NCBI RefSeq assembly: GCF_000320365.1
Contig: NZ_ANIN01000001.1
Coordinates: 496,001 to 560,000, forward strand
From: Moraxella macacae 0408225
GTDB lineage: Bacteria; Pseudomonadota; Gammaproteobacteria; Pseudomonadales; Moraxellaceae
Reading direction: 5' to 3'
Length of the DNA: 64,000 nt
The notes beneath the pieces are model-generated. The model worked only from the letters and a program-made list of their open reading frames with translations, was not told the origin of the DNA and ran no database searches. A program made the translations under genes and the position numbers. Every line of letters starts with the position of its first letter. Within the stretch, counting starts at the first letter, position 1. Shown here piece by piece: positions 33,247-43,390 of the stretch.

Positions 33247-34176
33247 ATGATGACTTTTCAACAAATGATTTTAACCTTACAAAATTATTGGGCGGAGCGT
33301 GGCTGTGTTGTGTTGCAGCCTTACGATATGGAAATGGGAGCAGGTACATTTCACACGGCGACTTTTTTGCGCACTTTAACCCCTGAAAAATGGAATGCGT
33401 GCTACGTTCAACCCTCCAGACGTCCAACCGATGGGCGTTACGGCGAAAATCCAAACCGCTTACAGCATTATTATCAATTTCAAGTTGTATTAAAACCTAA
33501 CCCTGCCAATATTCAAGAGCTGTATTTAGGTTCACTTGAAGCCTTAGGTATCGATGTGTTAACCCATGATGTGCGTTTTGTTGAGGATAATTGGGAAAGT
33601 CCAACATTGGGTGCGTGGGGATTGGGTTGGGAAGTATGGCTAAACGGTATGGAAATAACCCAGTTTACCTATTTTCAACAAGTTGGAGGTATCGAGTGCT
33701 TCCCTGTAACTGGTGAAATTACTTATGGTTTAGAACGTCTTGCAATGTACATTCAAGGTGTCAACAGTGTGTATGACTTGATATGGACGGACGGTGAATT
33801 TGGACGCGTAACCTATGGCGATGTATTTCACCAAAACGAAGTGGAACAATCCACCTATAATTTTGAATATGCCGATACAACCAAAATGTTTGAACTGTTT
33901 GATTTTTACGAAGAACAAGCGGATAAACTCATCATGGCAAATTTGTCCTTGCCTGCTTACGAAATGGTTTTAAAAGCAAGTCATACATTTAACTTACTGG
34001 ATGCTCGTGGTGCAATTGGCGTAACCGAACGCCAACGTTTTATTCTGCGTGTGCGAACATTGGCTCGTAACGTTGCAATAAGTTATACCAAATCTCGTGC
34101 CAAACTTGGTTTTCCACTCGCCGATGAACAACACAAAGAAGAAGCGTTAAAAAAGTGGCTACCAGAAAATCACTAA
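33247..34176 (+). CDS. glyQ: Glycine-tRNA ligase alpha subunit
   Basis: This 309-aa catalytic subunit of the alpha2beta2 glycyl-tRNA synthetase forms glycyl-adenylate and charges tRNA-Gly. The sequence is strongly conserved: [100 protein letters not shown] and [17 protein letters not shown]. The start is placed at ATG 33247 (or 33250) to match the family N-terminus ([13 protein letters not shown]) rather than the upstream frame extension. glyS follows after a repeat-filled 99-bp spacer. Confidence 0.97.
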   Translation: MMTFQQMILTLQNYWAERGCVVLQPYDMEMGAGTFHTATFLRTLTPEKWNACYVQPSRRPTDGRYGENPNRLQHYYQFQVVLKPNPANIQELYLGSLEALGIDVLTHDVRFVEDNWESPTLGAWGLGWEVWLNGMEITQFTYFQQVGGIECFPVTGEITYGLERLAMYIQGVNSVYDLIWTDGEFGRVTYGDVFHQNEVEQSTYNFEYADTTKMFELFDFYEEQADKLIMANLSLPAYEMVLKASHTFNLLDARGAIGVTERQRFILRVRTLARNVAISYTKSRAKLGFPLADEQHKEEALKKWLPENH

Positions 34177-34221
34177 GTTAAAACCACCAAGCTAAAAATC
34201 ACTAAGCTAAAAATCACTAAG
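34166..34221 (+). repeat. Four degenerate 14-15-bp tandem repeats between glyQ and glyS
   Basis: Copies of about CTAAAAATCACTAAG run from the last codons of glyQ (AAAATCACTAAG, containing the TAA stop) through 34221. The last two full copies are identical. The repeat appears to have grown out of the glyQ stop region. Confidence 0.8.
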
Positions 34222-34275
34222 TTTTTGCTAAAAGTCATGCTTTTTAAATTTTACCAATACAAACAAGGCAAAACA

Positions 34276-36357
34276 ATGAATACCATTTTATTTGAACTTG
34301 GCACTGAAGAATTGCCACCAAAATCACTCAAAACCCTACAAAATGCCCTACTGGATCACGTCAAAACAGCCTTAATTGAGCAAAACATCGCTTTTGACAA
34401 TCTCAAGGCGTTTTGTGCTCCGCGTCGTTTGGCACTGCTTATTACCAATGTTGCCACAACCACGCCCAACAAAACGGAACAAAAACGCGGGCCTGCAGTT
34501 AAAGCAACCTTTGATGAACAAGGTGAGCTCACCAAAGCAGGTCAAGGTTTTTTGCAAGGCTTAAACGCCCAAGGATTAAATTTAAGCAAAAATGACTTAA
34601 TCACCGTCAGCGACAAAAAAGGTGAATACATCGGCTATAACTTAACCATCAAAGGTGAAAAAGTTGATGATATTTTACCAACCATATTCCAAAACGCCCT
34701 TGACAACCTACCCATTGCCAAGCGTATGCGCAGCGGTATAAACCGTCATGAGTTTGTACGTCCTGTACAATGGGTTGTGCTGATGCGTGATGATAAAACC
34801 ATCAACGGCTTTATTCAGGGTTTTAAAATATCCAACCAAACACGCGGCCATCGCTACCACTCACCGGCATTTTTTACAATTGATACGGCTGATAATTATG
34901 AAAATTTGCTAAACAAACATCAAGTTATCGTAGATTTTAATAAACGCCAAAACAACATCAAAATCCAAGTACAAAAACTTGCTGATGAAGTAGAAACCAC
35001 TGCCATCATGCCAAATGATTTATTAGATGAAGTAACCGCCCTTGTGGATTATCCTGTTGCACTACGGGCAACTTTTCCTGAACGTTTTTTGAGCGTGCCA
35101 CAAGAAGCACTGATTAGCACCATGCAAGCCGACCAAAAATATTTTTGTCTAACCGACAAAAAAGGCAAGCTACAGCCGTATTTTGTTTTTGTTAGCAACA
35201 TTGACAGCAAGGATAAAAATACAGTCATTGCAGGCAATGAAAAGGTTGTGATACCGCGTTTGGCCGATGCCGAATTTTTCTTTTCACAGGATCAAAAACA
35301 GCCACTGTTTGCATTATCTGACAACCTAAAAAACCGCGTATTTCAGGATAAACTTGGCACAATTTGGGAAAAATCCGAACGTATTGCCAAACTTTCAGCT
35401 TTTATTGCCACTTTGATGGGTGTCAATGTGGAAAATGCCACGCGTGCAGGGCTTTTGTCAAAATGTGATTTGGCAAGCACACTGGTTGCCGAGTTTCCAG
35501 AACTACAAGGCATTGCAGGTACTTATTACGCTCGCTTAAATGGTGAAAACATCGATGTTGCAAATGCCCTTGAAGAGCAATATTTGCCAAAATTTAGTGG
35601 CGACAACTTACCAAAAACCGACATTGGCATAGCATTAGCCTTGGCTGATCGCATTGACACCTTGGTGGGAATTTTTGGCATTAACCAAGCACCAACAGGT
35701 TCAAAAGATCCGTTTAGCCTGCGTCGTGCCAGCATTGGCGTACTTCGGATTTTGATTGAGAAAAAACTTGCTATTAGCCTTGTGGCACTCATTGAACAGG
35801 CGGTATTAAACTATGGCAAAAAAATTGACAACCCAGCCAAAACCTTTACCGATGTCATGAATTTTATCAGTTTACGCTACCGCGCGATGTATGAGGATAA
35901 AGGCGTGGACGTGGATACAATTTTGGCGGTACAGGCGTTAAATCCGCATATGCCACTTGATTTTGACGAACGCATCGTAGCCGTGCAAAATTTTCGCACG
36001 CTGAACGAAGCCAAACCATTGGCAGAAAGCAACAAACGTGTTGCAAATATCCTAGCAAAAACTGACGGCAACATAGCCCAAGCGGTTGATGAAAATTTAC
36101 TAACAGAACCCAGCGAAATCACCCTGTTTAATTTGGTAAAATCCGCCAAAACGCAAGTGGCAATTTTAGCGCAATCTGCTGATTATCATGGTATTTTGCA
36201 ACATTTAATCAATCTAAACACTCCGCTTGCTGACTTTTTTGAGCGTGTTATGGTAAATGTTGACGATGAAAAATTAAAAAACAACCGTTTGGCATTATTA
36301 GCACAAGTGCGAAATCTGTTCTTAACCGTGGCAGACATTGGGCTGTTGCAACTGTAA
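34276..36357 (+). CDS. glyS: Glycine-tRNA ligase beta subunit
   Basis: This 693-aa beta subunit recognises and binds tRNA-Gly. The N-terminus MNTILFELGTEELPPKSL matches the family, so the ATG at 34276 is used instead of a more upstream frame start. Further conserved features are FCAPRRLALL, KRMRSGINRHEFVRPVQW, TRGHRYHSP, PEALIS-type PQEALISTMQADQKYF, FFFSQDQKQPL, TRAGLLSKCDLAS, MVAEFPELQG-type VAEFPELQGIAG, GSKDPFSLRRASIGVLRI and a C-terminal anticodon-binding-like domain (PLADFFERVMVNVDD). Length is normal. It is cotranscribed with glyQ. Confidence 0.97.
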   Translation: MNTILFELGTEELPPKSLKTLQNALLDHVKTALIEQNIAFDNLKAFCAPRRLALLITNVATTTPNKTEQKRGPAVKATFDEQGELTKAGQGFLQGLNAQGLNLSKNDLITVSDKKGEYIGYNLTIKGEKVDDILPTIFQNALDNLPIAKRMRSGINRHEFVRPVQWVVLMRDDKTINGFIQGFKISNQTRGHRYHSPAFFTIDTADNYENLLNKHQVIVDFNKRQNNIKIQVQKLADEVETTAIMPNDLLDEVTALVDYPVALRATFPERFLSVPQEALISTMQADQKYFCLTDKKGKLQPYFVFVSNIDSKDKNTVIAGNEKVVIPRLADAEFFFSQDQKQPLFALSDNLKNRVFQDKLGTIWEKSERIAKLSAFIATLMGVNVENATRAGLLSKCDLASTLVAEFPELQGIAGTYYARLNGENIDVANALEEQYLPKFSGDNLPKTDIGIALALADRIDTLVGIFGINQAPTGSKDPFSLRRASIGVLRILIEKKLAISLVALIEQAVLNYGKKIDNPAKTFTDVMNFISLRYRAMYEDKGVDVDTILAVQALNPHMPLDFDERIVAVQNFRTLNEAKPLAESNKRVANILAKTDGNIAQAVDENLLTEPSEITLFNLVKSAKTQVAILAQSADYHGILQHLINLNTPLADFFERVMVNVDDEKLKNNRLALLAQVRNLFLTVADIGLLQL

Positions 36358-36389
36358 ACATCGCTTTAACCGTTAGTTTTTAACAATTA

Positions 36390-36421
36390 AGTATTTTTAA
36401 ACAATAGTATTTTTAAACAAT
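36390..36421 (+). repeat. 16-bp tandem duplication upstream of yajQ
   Basis: AGTATTTTTAAACAAT occurs at 36390-36405 and 36406-36421, ending just before the AAGGAAAA ribosome-binding site. Confidence 0.85.
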
Positions 36422-36432
36422 AAGGAAAAATC

Positions 36433-36921
36433 ATGCCATCATTTGACGTTGTTTCTGAATTACAAACCTTTGAAGTCAAGCATGCCGTGCAAAATACCGA
36501 AAAAGAGATCGCCACTCGTTTTGATTTTAAAGGGAGTGATATTAAAGTTGAACTAAACGAAAAAGCCAAAACCATCACCATTAGCTGTGATAATGATTTG
36601 CAAATGGAAAACATATATACCATGCTTGAAAAAAATTTAATTAAGCGTGGCGTGGATTTGCAATCGCTTGATCCTAAGAACAATCAAGGCTCTGGCAAAC
36701 AAATCAAAAAAGTAATTGACTTAAAAGACGGCCTGGACAGCGATACCGCCAAAAAAATCAGCAAGGCATTAAAAGAGTCGGATTTAAAAGTATCAGCAAG
36801 CATTCAAGGCGATAAAATCCGCGTCAATGACAAGAAAAAAGACAATTTGCAACTTGCTATGGCATTTTTAAAAGAAAAGCAATTTGGCATACCGCTACAG
36901 TTTAATAATTTTAAAGATTAA
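36433..36921 (+). CDS. YajQ-family nucleotide-binding protein
   Basis: This 162-aa cytosolic protein belongs to the YajQ/UPF0234 family, small proteins of two ferredoxin-like domains; a Xanthomonas member binds cyclic di-GMP. Conserved features are MPSFDVVSELQTFEVKHAV, ATRFDFKGSDIK, KRGVDLQSLDPK, ISKALKESDLKVSASIQGD and VNDKKKDNLQ, with the end KEKQFGIPLQFNNFKD. Length is standard. AAGGAAAA precedes the ATG. It follows glyS and ends at a hairpin facing dapB. The cellular role in this organism is unknown. Confidence 0.95.
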   Translation: MPSFDVVSELQTFEVKHAVQNTEKEIATRFDFKGSDIKVELNEKAKTITISCDNDLQMENIYTMLEKNLIKRGVDLQSLDPKNNQGSGKQIKKVIDLKDGLDSDTAKKISKALKESDLKVSASIQGDKIRVNDKKKDNLQLAMAFLKEKQFGIPLQFNNFKD

Positions 36922-36976
36922 TTAAACTTGGTTAAAACATTGATAAGACAAAAACCTAAAACACCATTATGAATAT

Positions 36977-37009
36977 TTTCTACCGCTTGTCTTGCACAAG
37001 CAGTAGAAA
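36977..37009. terminator. Bidirectional hairpin between yajQ and dapB
   Basis: TTTCTAC and GCTTGT pair with ACAAGC and GTAGAAA around a CTTGC loop, with one C-A mismatch. It lies between two convergent genes, flanked by A/T-rich runs, so it may terminate both. Confidence 0.65.
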
Positions 37010-37056
37010 GTTAAGCATTGTTAAAAGTATTGGTTAGCATTGGTTAAAAGTATGAA

Positions 37057-37866
37057 TTAAACCAAATTTAATCCCAATACATCTTGCATGTCAAACAGCC
37101 CTGATTGTTGCTGAACAACCCACATCGCTGCACGCACAGCACCTGTCGCAAAAGCCTTTCTATCACAGGCTTTATGGGTAATTTCTACGATTTCATCATC
37201 GGCAATAAACATCACCGTATGATCGCCCACAATTTCACCACCACGCAGGGCATGTATGCCAATACTTCCTGCTTGACGCTCACCGGTTTGCCCTTTACGC
37301 CCATAAACAGCAACGTCTTTTAGATTTTGCCCACGAGCATTGGCTATGGTGTTAGCCATCATGTAAGCCGTACCTGATGGGGCATCAATTTTGTGTTTGT
37401 GGTGTGATTCTATAATCTCCACATCGGCGGTTTCACCAAAAGCACGCCCTGCGATCGCCAGTAATTTTAAACTTAAATTCACCCCTGTGGAATAATTACC
37501 CGCATACACAATTGCAATGTTTTGACTTGCTTGTTTTACAAAAGCATTTTGGCTATCGCTTAATCCCGTTGTGCCAATAACCATATTAACACCATGCTTG
37601 ACACAGATTGCTAAGTTTTTTTCAGTGGATTGTGGCAAACTAAAATCAATCAACACATCGATTTTGTCAATCACTTGGGTTAAATCATCTACCAACTGCA
37701 CGCCAATATTGCCAATATTCACAAGCTCCCCTGCGTCCACACCAACAAAAGCGGATCCTGTGCGTTCAATCGCCCCCACAAGCTTAGCTTTGGGGTTTTG
37801 ACATACCGCTTGGATAAGCATTTTACCCATTCTGCCATTTGCCCCAATAATACCGATGTTTGTCAT
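37057..37866 (-). CDS. dapB: 4-hydroxy-tetrahydrodipicolinate reductase
   Basis: This 269-aa cytosolic enzyme reduces hydroxy-tetrahydrodipicolinate with NAD(P)H in the lysine/meso-diaminopimelate pathway, supplying peptidoglycan. The nucleotide-binding motif IGANGRMGKMLI is at the N-terminus. VLIDFSLPQST, VIGTTGLSD and the catalytic signature ESHHKHKIDAPSGTA are present, as are RGGEIVGDHTVMF and a typical C-terminus. The length is the usual one. The gene stands alone between the yajQ hairpin and a parS site. It reads towards yajQ. Confidence 0.97.
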   Translation of the reverse strand: MTNIGIIGANGRMGKMLIQAVCQNPKAKLVGAIERTGSAFVGVDAGELVNIGNIGVQLVDDLTQVIDKIDVLIDFSLPQSTEKNLAICVKHGVNMVIGTTGLSDSQNAFVKQASQNIAIVYAGNYSTGVNLSLKLLAIAGRAFGETADVEIIESHHKHKIDAPSGTAYMMANTIANARGQNLKDVAVYGRKGQTGERQAGSIGIHALRGGEIVGDHTVMFIADDEIVEITHKACDRKAFATGAVRAAMWVVQQQSGLFDMQDVLGLNLV

Positions 37867-37906
37867 AATTTTTACCTAAAAATGCCAAAATTTTTGTTAA
37901 AAAAAT

Positions 37907-37922
37907 TGTTCCACGTGGAACA
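37907..37922. other. parS-like centromere site (perfect)
   Basis: TGTTCCACGTGGAACA is a perfect 16-bp palindrome, extended by flanking A/T pairs, in the dapB-dnaJ spacer. It matches the Pseudomonas-type ParB binding site. It lies about 19 kb from oriC. Confidence 0.75.
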
Positions 37923-37943
37923 ATTTTAGCTTTATTATCAAAA

Positions 37944-39098
37944 TCAATCAAACATATCTTTTACTTCGTCTTTGATTTTGTCAAAAAACGATTTCTTTTT
38001 ATCTGATTGTTGGTGCTCACCCATAGATGCTTGCAATTGGCGTAACAATTCTTTTTGTTCACCAGTCAAATTCATCGGCGTTTCCACAATCACCCGGCAT
38101 AATAAATCACCTTTCATACTGATACGCACAGGGGTTACGCCTTTGCCTTTGATGCGAAATACTTTATGGCTTTGTGTGCCCTCTGGAATGCGTAGGTTAA
38201 TACGCCCATCAAGGGTTGGCACTTCAACCTCGCACCCAAGTGCAGCATCAGCAAAACTTATCGGTATGTCAATGTGCAAATCCGCCCCATTTCGCACAAA
38301 TTTATCGTGATTTTTTATCCGAATTTCTACAAACAAGTCGCCACTTTCACCATTTTGAATGGCCTCACCCTCGCCTGATAAACGAACGCGATCGCCATTA
38401 TCCACACCCGCAGGAATGCTCACTTCCAATGTGCGAGATTTTTCTTGAACGCCAGAACCATGACAGTCGCCACATGGATTTTTGATTTGTTTGCCTAAAC
38501 CGCCACAATGAGGACAAGTTTGTTGCATTGCTAAAAAGCCTTGCTGAATACGCACCACGCCATGACCGCCACAGGTATTACACGTTACCACATCGTCAGG
38601 GTTTTGCGCACCTTTACCATGACAAGTACTACAAGGTGCAGGGGCAGTAAAATTAATCTTTTTATTCACGCCAGCAACCGCTTCTTCAAGGGTTAGCTCT
38701 AACACATAGCGTAAATCCGAACCGCGACGCTGTCTCGTTTGGGTACGCCCCCCACCAAAAAAGTCGCCAAAAATGTCTTGAAAACCGCTCGAACGTCCGC
38801 CACCCATACTACCAAAAATATCGCCAAAAATGTCTTGAAAATTGGCATTGCTAAAACCGCCGCCCATACCATTTTCAAAAGCATCATGCCCCATGCGATC
38901 ATAAGCTGCACGTTTTTTCTCATCACTTAACACTTCATAAGCCAGCGATGCTTCTTTGAATTTTTCTTCAGCTTGTGGATCTTCTGAATTGCGATCTGGG
39001 TGATATTTCATCGCAAGTTTGCGATAGGCTTTTTTGATTTCTTGTTCATTGGCATTTTTGTCAACGCCCAACACTGCATAAAAATCTCGTTTTGACAT
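37944..39098 (-). CDS. dnaJ: Chaperone protein DnaJ
   Basis: This 384-aa Hsp40 co-chaperone stimulates DnaK ATPase and delivers substrates. Domains: J-domain with HPD in [11 protein letters not shown] (about 33-36), a Gly/Phe-rich stretch ([19 protein letters not shown], then [15 protein letters not shown]) and four zinc-binding CxxCxGxG repeats ([32 protein letters not shown]). C-terminal substrate-binding and dimerisation parts follow. The FQDIFGDxFG segment is duplicated. It lies downstream of dnaK on the same strand, with 217 bp between. AGGACA precedes the ATG. Confidence 0.98.
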   Translation of the reverse strand: MSKRDFYAVLGVDKNANEQEIKKAYRKLAMKYHPDRNSEDPQAEEKFKEASLAYEVLSDEKKRAAYDRMGHDAFENGMGGGFSNANFQDIFGDIFGSMGGGRSSGFQDIFGDFFGGGRTQTRQRRGSDLRYVLELTLEEAVAGVNKKINFTAPAPCSTCHGKGAQNPDDVVTCNTCGGHGVVRIQQGFLAMQQTCPHCGGLGKQIKNPCGDCHGSGVQEKSRTLEVSIPAGVDNGDRVRLSGEGEAIQNGESGDLFVEIRIKNHDKFVRNGADLHIDIPISFADAALGCEVEVPTLDGRINLRIPEGTQSHKVFRIKGKGVTPVRISMKGDLLCRVIVETPMNLTGEQKELLRQLQASMGEHQQSDKKKSFFDKIKDEVKDMFD

Positions 39099-39315
39099 GA
39101 TTGTCCTCTGGCAATTTTTTCTTGCTAATTTTATTTTTTGCTAAATTCTAAATAAATTTTTTTATCAATATGGTGTTAAATCCGATTTTTTCAATCTATT
39201 TTTACTTTGATTGCTAAAATTTCTCACGCAAAATTTCCATACAAAAAATAAAAAACCACCGCCAACAAGCGATGATTTTTTGATTGATTTGATAAATTTT
39301 AATTGATTGACAAAA

Positions 39316-41250
39316 TTATTTGTCTTTAACTTCAGTAAACTCTGCATCAACAATGCTATCATCTTGTGATTGAGTTGACTGGGTTGATTGAGTTGATTGA
39401 GGTTGCTCTGCTGTTTGGGCAGAACCTGCTTCAGCGTAGATTTTTTGACTAACAGGCAAGAAAGCATTGTCTAACGCTTCAAGTTTTGTTTTGATGTTGT
39501 CAAGGTCATCTTCTTTTACCGCCAACTCTAACGCAGAAATTGCTTCATTCACTGATTTTTTGTCATCTTCAGTAATTTTGCTTTCGGCATCTTTCATAGC
39601 TTTTTGCACTGCGTGAATGCGCCCATCGGCTTCATTACGCACATTGGCAAGCTCAGCAAATTTTGCATCTTCGGCAGCATTAGCCTCGGCATCACGCACC
39701 ATTTGTTCAATTTCTTCATCGCTTAAACCACTGTCCGCTTTGATTTGGATTGATTGGGCTTTGCCTGTGCCTTTGTCTTTTGCTGAAATGTTCATGATAC
39801 CATCGGCATTGATATCAAACGTAACCTCAATCTGTGGCACGCCACGCGGTGCAGGTGGAATGTCCGTCAAATCAAATTGACCCAACAATTTGTTTTGATT
39901 GGCCACTTTGCGTTCACCTTGGTAAACCTGAATGGTTACCGCAGGTTGATTGTCGGCGGCCGTTGAGAATACTTGTGATTTTTTGGTAGGTATCATGGTA
40001 TTTTTTTCAATAATTGGCGTCAATACACCGCCCATAGTCTCAATACCCAAGGTTAACGGCGTAACATCAAGCAACAACACATCTTTGGTATCGCCCGATA
40101 AAACCGAACCTTGAATCGCTGCTCCCATCGCAACCGCTTCATCAGGGTTTACATCTTTGCGCGGTTCTTTGCCAAAGAAAGCCTGTACTTGTTGTTGCAC
40201 CAAAGGCATACGGCTTTGGCCACCAACCAAAATCACATCATCAATATCGCTTGCTGCCAAACCTGCATCGCTTAGTGCAATTTTACAAGGCTCAATGGTG
40301 CGTTTTACCAAATCTTCGGTCAAACTTTCCAATTTTGCACGCGTAATGCTGATAACCAAATGCTTAGGCCCTGTTGCATCGGCGGTGATATAAGGCAAGT
40401 TAATTTCAGTGCTTTGTGCACTTGATAATTCAATTTTGGCTTTTTCGGCAGCTTCTTTTAAACGTTGCATTGCCAATGGATCGCCTTTTAAATTCACATT
40501 ATTGTCTTTTTTGAATGTCTCAACCAAAAACTCAATCAAGGCTAAGTCAAAGTCTTCACCACCTAAGAAAGTATCACCGTTGGTAGAAAGCACTTCAAAT
40601 TGTTGTTCACCATCGACATCTGCAATTTCGATGATAGAAATATCAAATGTACCACCACCTAAGTCGTATACAGCAACTTTGCGATCAGCACCGCCTTTTT
40701 TGTCCATACCGTAGGCTAAAGCGGCCGCGGTAGGCTCGTTAATAATACGCTTAACGTCTAAACCTGCAATTTTACCAGCATCTTTGGTTGCTTGACGTTG
40801 GCTGTCGTTAAAGTAAGCTGGCACTGTAACCACTGCTTCGGTAACTGTTTCACCAAGATAATCTTCGGCGGTTTTTTTCATTTTTTTCAACACTTCTGCT
40901 GAAATTTGTGGCGGTGCTAATTTTTTGTCATTCACTTCCACCCACGCATCGCCATTGTCAGCTTTGGTAATTTTGTAAGGCACCATGCCAATGTCTTTTT
41001 GCACCACTTTGTCATCAAAACGACGACCAATTAAGCGTTTAATTGCAAATAAGGTATTTTTTGGATTGGTAACTGCTTGACGTTTGGCTGATTGACCAAC
41101 CAAAATTTCGCCGTCTTCTTTATAAGCAACGATAGATGGCGTGGTTCTTGCACCTTCTGCGTTTTCGATTACTTTGATAACTTTATCGCCCTCCATAACA
41201 GAAACGCAAGAATTGGTTGTACCTAAGTCAATACCGATAATTTTAGCCAT
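39316..41250 (-). CDS. dnaK: Chaperone protein DnaK (Hsp70)
   Basis: This 644-aa Hsp70 has an ATPase domain (about 1-385) with [35 protein letters not shown] and [13 protein letters not shown], a substrate-binding domain ([33 protein letters not shown]) and a helical lid. A Gln/Ser/Thr-rich linker precedes the C-terminal [10 protein letters not shown]. The start is the ATG at 41250 (MAKIIGID), with GGAG about 8 nt upstream; upstream in-frame codons are not used in the family. A sigma32-like promoter lies 125-154 bp upstream. grpE is upstream and dnaJ downstream on the same strand. Confidence 0.98.
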   Translation of the reverse strand: MAKIIGIDLGTTNSCVSVMEGDKVIKVIENAEGARTTPSIVAYKEDGEILVGQSAKRQAVTNPKNTLFAIKRLIGRRFDDKVVQKDIGMVPYKITKADNGDAWVEVNDKKLAPPQISAEVLKKMKKTAEDYLGETVTEAVVTVPAYFNDSQRQATKDAGKIAGLDVKRIINEPTAAALAYGMDKKGGADRKVAVYDLGGGTFDISIIEIADVDGEQQFEVLSTNGDTFLGGEDFDLALIEFLVETFKKDNNVNLKGDPLAMQRLKEAAEKAKIELSSAQSTEINLPYITADATGPKHLVISITRAKLESLTEDLVKRTIEPCKIALSDAGLAASDIDDVILVGGQSRMPLVQQQVQAFFGKEPRKDVNPDEAVAMGAAIQGSVLSGDTKDVLLLDVTPLTLGIETMGGVLTPIIEKNTMIPTKKSQVFSTAADNQPAVTIQVYQGERKVANQNKLLGQFDLTDIPPAPRGVPQIEVTFDINADGIMNISAKDKGTGKAQSIQIKADSGLSDEEIEQMVRDAEANAAEDAKFAELANVRNEADGRIHAVQKAMKDAESKITEDDKKSVNEAISALELAVKEDDLDNIKTKLEALDNAFLPVSQKIYAEAGSAQTAEQPQSTQSTQSTQSQDDSIVDAEFTEVKDK

Positions 41251-41374
41251 ATATAACTCCAAATTTTTAAAATTTTTGCTAAATGATTATTAAGTAATGT
41301 TTATTAAATCTTGATAATAAAGTTTAAGTTATACTAAAAACTTTATTTTATAAATCTAATAATATCTTGTTGTT

Positions 41375-41404
41375 TATATAGGTTTTGCAATGATTTTTTT
41401 CAAG
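41375..41404 (-). promoter_or_regulatory. Sigma32-type heat-shock promoter for dnaK
   Basis: Read on the minus strand, CTTGAAA (41404-41398) is followed after 15 nt by CCTATATA (41382-41375). This is close to the sigma32 consensus CTTGAAA and CCCCATNT. It lies about 125 bp before the dnaK ATG. Confidence 0.6.
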
Positions 41405-41452
41405 GGATTTTTAAAAAATATTATTTCTAAAAGCACTTGTCAAATATCAAAA

Positions 41453-42019
41453 TCACTGTCCAACACGCACCATCGCAGGACGCAACAAACGTTCATGCAA
41501 AGTATAGCCTTTTTGTAGCACTTGACCTACTTTGCCACTTTCTGCATCAGGATCAATGCCAACCGCTTCATGAAAATCTGCATTAAAATCATCACCTTGT
41601 GGGTTGATAGGTTGCACGCCGTATTTTTCCAAAACGCTTAACAAGGATTTGTGAGTCAACTTTACTCCTTCTAAGACAGGATCATCTGCTTGTGAGTTAT
41701 CAATCGCTCGCTCCAAATTGTCTACTGTATCTAATAAATCTTTGGCAAAACGCTCAAGGGCAAATTTTTTGGCTTTTTCGGTTTCTTGCTCCATGCGGTT
41801 GCGAGTGTTGTAGGCTTCAGCATTGGCTCGTGCGTGGGCTTCTTTGGCATCTTTTATTTGCTCTTCAAGTTTTGCAATGCGATTTTGAAAAGTACTCAAA
41901 TCCACTTGGCTGTCTACGGTTTTTTGTTCACTGCTGGGCGTGTTTTCTTGTAGGGCTTCACCCAAAATGGTCGATGTGGCTTCGGTTTGATTCGCCTGTT
42001 CTTTTTGTGGCTCGCTCAT
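41453..42019 (-). CDS. grpE: Nucleotide exchange factor GrpE
   Basis: This 188-aa protein releases ADP from DnaK. It has a disordered acidic/Gln-rich N-terminus (about 1-45), a long dimerising coiled coil (FQNRIAKLEEQIKDAKEAHA, NTRNRMEQETEKAKKFAL) and the C-terminal beta-domain signature (HEAVGIDPDAESGKVGQVLQ, KGYTLHERLLRPAMV). AAGGAAAA lies upstream of the ATG. It is transcribed towards dnaK with a 202-bp spacer that holds a separate dnaK promoter. Length is typical. Confidence 0.97.
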   Translation of the reverse strand: MSEPQKEQANQTEATSTILGEALQENTPSSEQKTVDSQVDLSTFQNRIAKLEEQIKDAKEAHARANAEAYNTRNRMEQETEKAKKFALERFAKDLLDTVDNLERAIDNSQADDPVLEGVKLTHKSLLSVLEKYGVQPINPQGDDFNADFHEAVGIDPDAESGKVGQVLQKGYTLHERLLRPAMVRVGQ

Positions 42020-42094
42020 GATTTTTCCTTAAAATTAACTAAATGACTAAACGATTAACCAAATAACGGTTAATAAAACAAATTCACCCAATTG

Positions 42095-42121
42095 ATAATG
42101 CCAAATATTAAAAATTTCAAG
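42095..42121 (-). promoter_or_regulatory. Sigma32-like promoter for grpE
   Basis: On the minus strand, CTTGAAA (42121-42115) is followed after 12 nt by GGCATTAT (42102-42095), a partial match to the sigma32 -10 box. It lies about 75 bp before the grpE ATG. It is weaker than the dnaK promoter. Confidence 0.4.
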
Positions 42122-42254
42122 CACATTGCAACAAAAAATTGGCAAAAAGCATAAAAAACAGCTTGCTAAATTTTTAAAAATGTAAAATTTAACAAACTGT
42201 TTTTACTTAAAACTTTTAAAACAATACTTTTAAAACAATTAAGTTAAAGCATCT

Positions 42255-42986
42255 TTAAATTAAAGAATCTTGCATAAACTTAATCATTTTATCCCAACTT
42301 GCTTTAGCAGCCGCTTCATCATAACCCAAATCCACATCGTTTTGTTTGGCACGTTCATCGGCGTTTGGATTGCTAAAGCCGTGTTTTGCTCCTTTGTACA
42401 CATCAAGGGTATAATCAACATCGGCATTATCAAGCTCGGCTTTTAGCTCTTCAATTGCTTGCATGGACACCATGCTGTCAGCTTCACCGTGGGCAATTAG
42501 CACTTTGGCTTTAAATGTGTCTTTTTTGGCGGGCTGTTTTGGTGCAGGATTGCCATGAAACGTCGCCACCGCTTTAACAGGCATACCCTCTCTTGCCATA
42601 TCCAGGGCAATTTTGCCACCAAAACAAAAACCAATCACTCCAAGGCGATCGCCATCTACTTCATTCATATTGCAAAAATCATTTAAAATTGCCTGACAAC
42701 GAGCCATCAGCTTGTCTTGATTGTCAAGCATTTGCGTCATCCATTCATTGGCTTTGGCGGCATCTGTGGTAAGTTTACCCTCGCCATAAACGTCCATAGC
42801 AACAGCCACAAATCCTGCTTTGGCAAGACGTTCTGTAACCGTTTTTGGGTGATCCGACACGCCCCACCATTCAGGAGCAACCATAATTGCAGGTTTTGGA
42901 TTGTTGCTATCATTTGGCAAACAAACGTAACTTTTTAACAAAACGCCGTCAGCTTGACTGGTTAATTCTAAAGTTTTAATAGACAT
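42255..42986 (-). CDS. Dienelactone hydrolase family protein
   Basis: This 243-aa cytosolic alpha/beta-hydrolase is of the dienelactone hydrolase type, with cysteine as nucleophile. The catalytic triad is visible as Cys in VIGFCFGGKIAL (near 120), Asp in GEADSMVS and His in KGAKHGFSNP. Also typical are PAIMVAPEWWGVSDH, the oxyanion region, and AMDVYGEGK. The start is the ATG at 42986 (MSIKTLEL) with AGGAAG upstream. It is isolated, with no aromatic-degradation genes around it, so the physiological ester or lactone is unknown. Two DnaA-box sequences lie just upstream. Confidence 0.9.
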   Translation of the reverse strand: MSIKTLELTSQADGVLLKSYVCLPNDSNNPKPAIMVAPEWWGVSDHPKTVTERLAKAGFVAVAMDVYGEGKLTTDAAKANEWMTQMLDNQDKLMARCQAILNDFCNMNEVDGDRLGVIGFCFGGKIALDMAREGMPVKAVATFHGNPAPKQPAKKDTFKAKVLIAHGEADSMVSMQAIEELKAELDNADVDYTLDVYKGAKHGFSNPNADERAKQNDVDLGYDEAAAKASWDKMIKFMQDSLI

Positions 42987-43012
42987 GATGCTTCCTTTTT
43001 GTATGGTTAAAA

Positions 43013-43034
43013 TGTGGATAAAAATTGTGGATAA
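43013..43034 (-). promoter_or_regulatory. Two tandem DnaA-box sequences upstream of the dienelactone hydrolase gene
   Basis: TGTGGATAA (TTATCCACA on the minus strand) occurs at 43013-43021 and 43026-43034, a 13-bp period, starting 27 bp before the ATG at 42986. Both are perfect 9-mers. They may bind DnaA or be a chance tandem duplication. Confidence 0.45.
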
Positions 43035-43371
43035 AAAATACAACTGCAAGATTAATTTAGCGTATTTTAAGGTAAATTTGTATTATAATACGGTAACTTT
43101 TTAAAAAATCATCAAATTTAACAATTCATCAAAACCTAAAAATTACATAATAGAAACTATAAATAGAAACCATATAATTTGCCAAAACAATAAATATTAA
43201 AAACAATAAATGTTAAAATTGTGTAAAAACACTTGTATGCCTAATTATTCTTTGCTATACTCAAAACAGCCCACTATCATAGCCAAATTTTGGCTAAGCA
43301 AGGATTTGGCAAGACTTTGGGCTTTTCTTAAATTTAGGTTTTTCTTAATCTAACCAATCATCGTAAACAAA

Positions 43372-43390
43372 AACGATAAGGAGTATCGTT
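43372..43390 (+). promoter_or_regulatory. Hairpin presenting the Shine-Dalgarno of the aldehyde dehydrogenase gene in its loop
   Basis: AACGATA (43372-43378) pairs perfectly with TATCGTT (43384-43390), leaving AGGAG as the five-base loop, and the ATG follows immediately at 43391. The geometry could modulate ribosome access. Confidence 0.5.

Larger units (their letters stand above)
42987..43390. other. 404-bp divergent spacer between the hydrolase and aldehyde dehydrogenase genes
   Basis: The spacer is AT-rich with several short direct duplications (AAATAGAAAC twice near 43150-43170, AACAATAAAT twice near 43184-43212), two DnaA-box-like sequences near the left end and a hairpin around the right-hand ribosome-binding site. 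No gene is seen. Promoters for both flanking genes must be here. Confidence 0.5.

Noticed and set aside
39165-39467. Open minus-strand frame overlapping the end of dnaK
   Set aside because: It lies in another frame of the low-complexity Gln/Ser/Thr end of dnaK and has no family resemblance.
43308-43326. Sigma54-like sequence (TTGGCAAG then TTGGG) upstream of the aldehyde dehydrogenase gene
   Set aside because: The -12 GC does not line up with the -24 GG, and no activator gene or site is visible.
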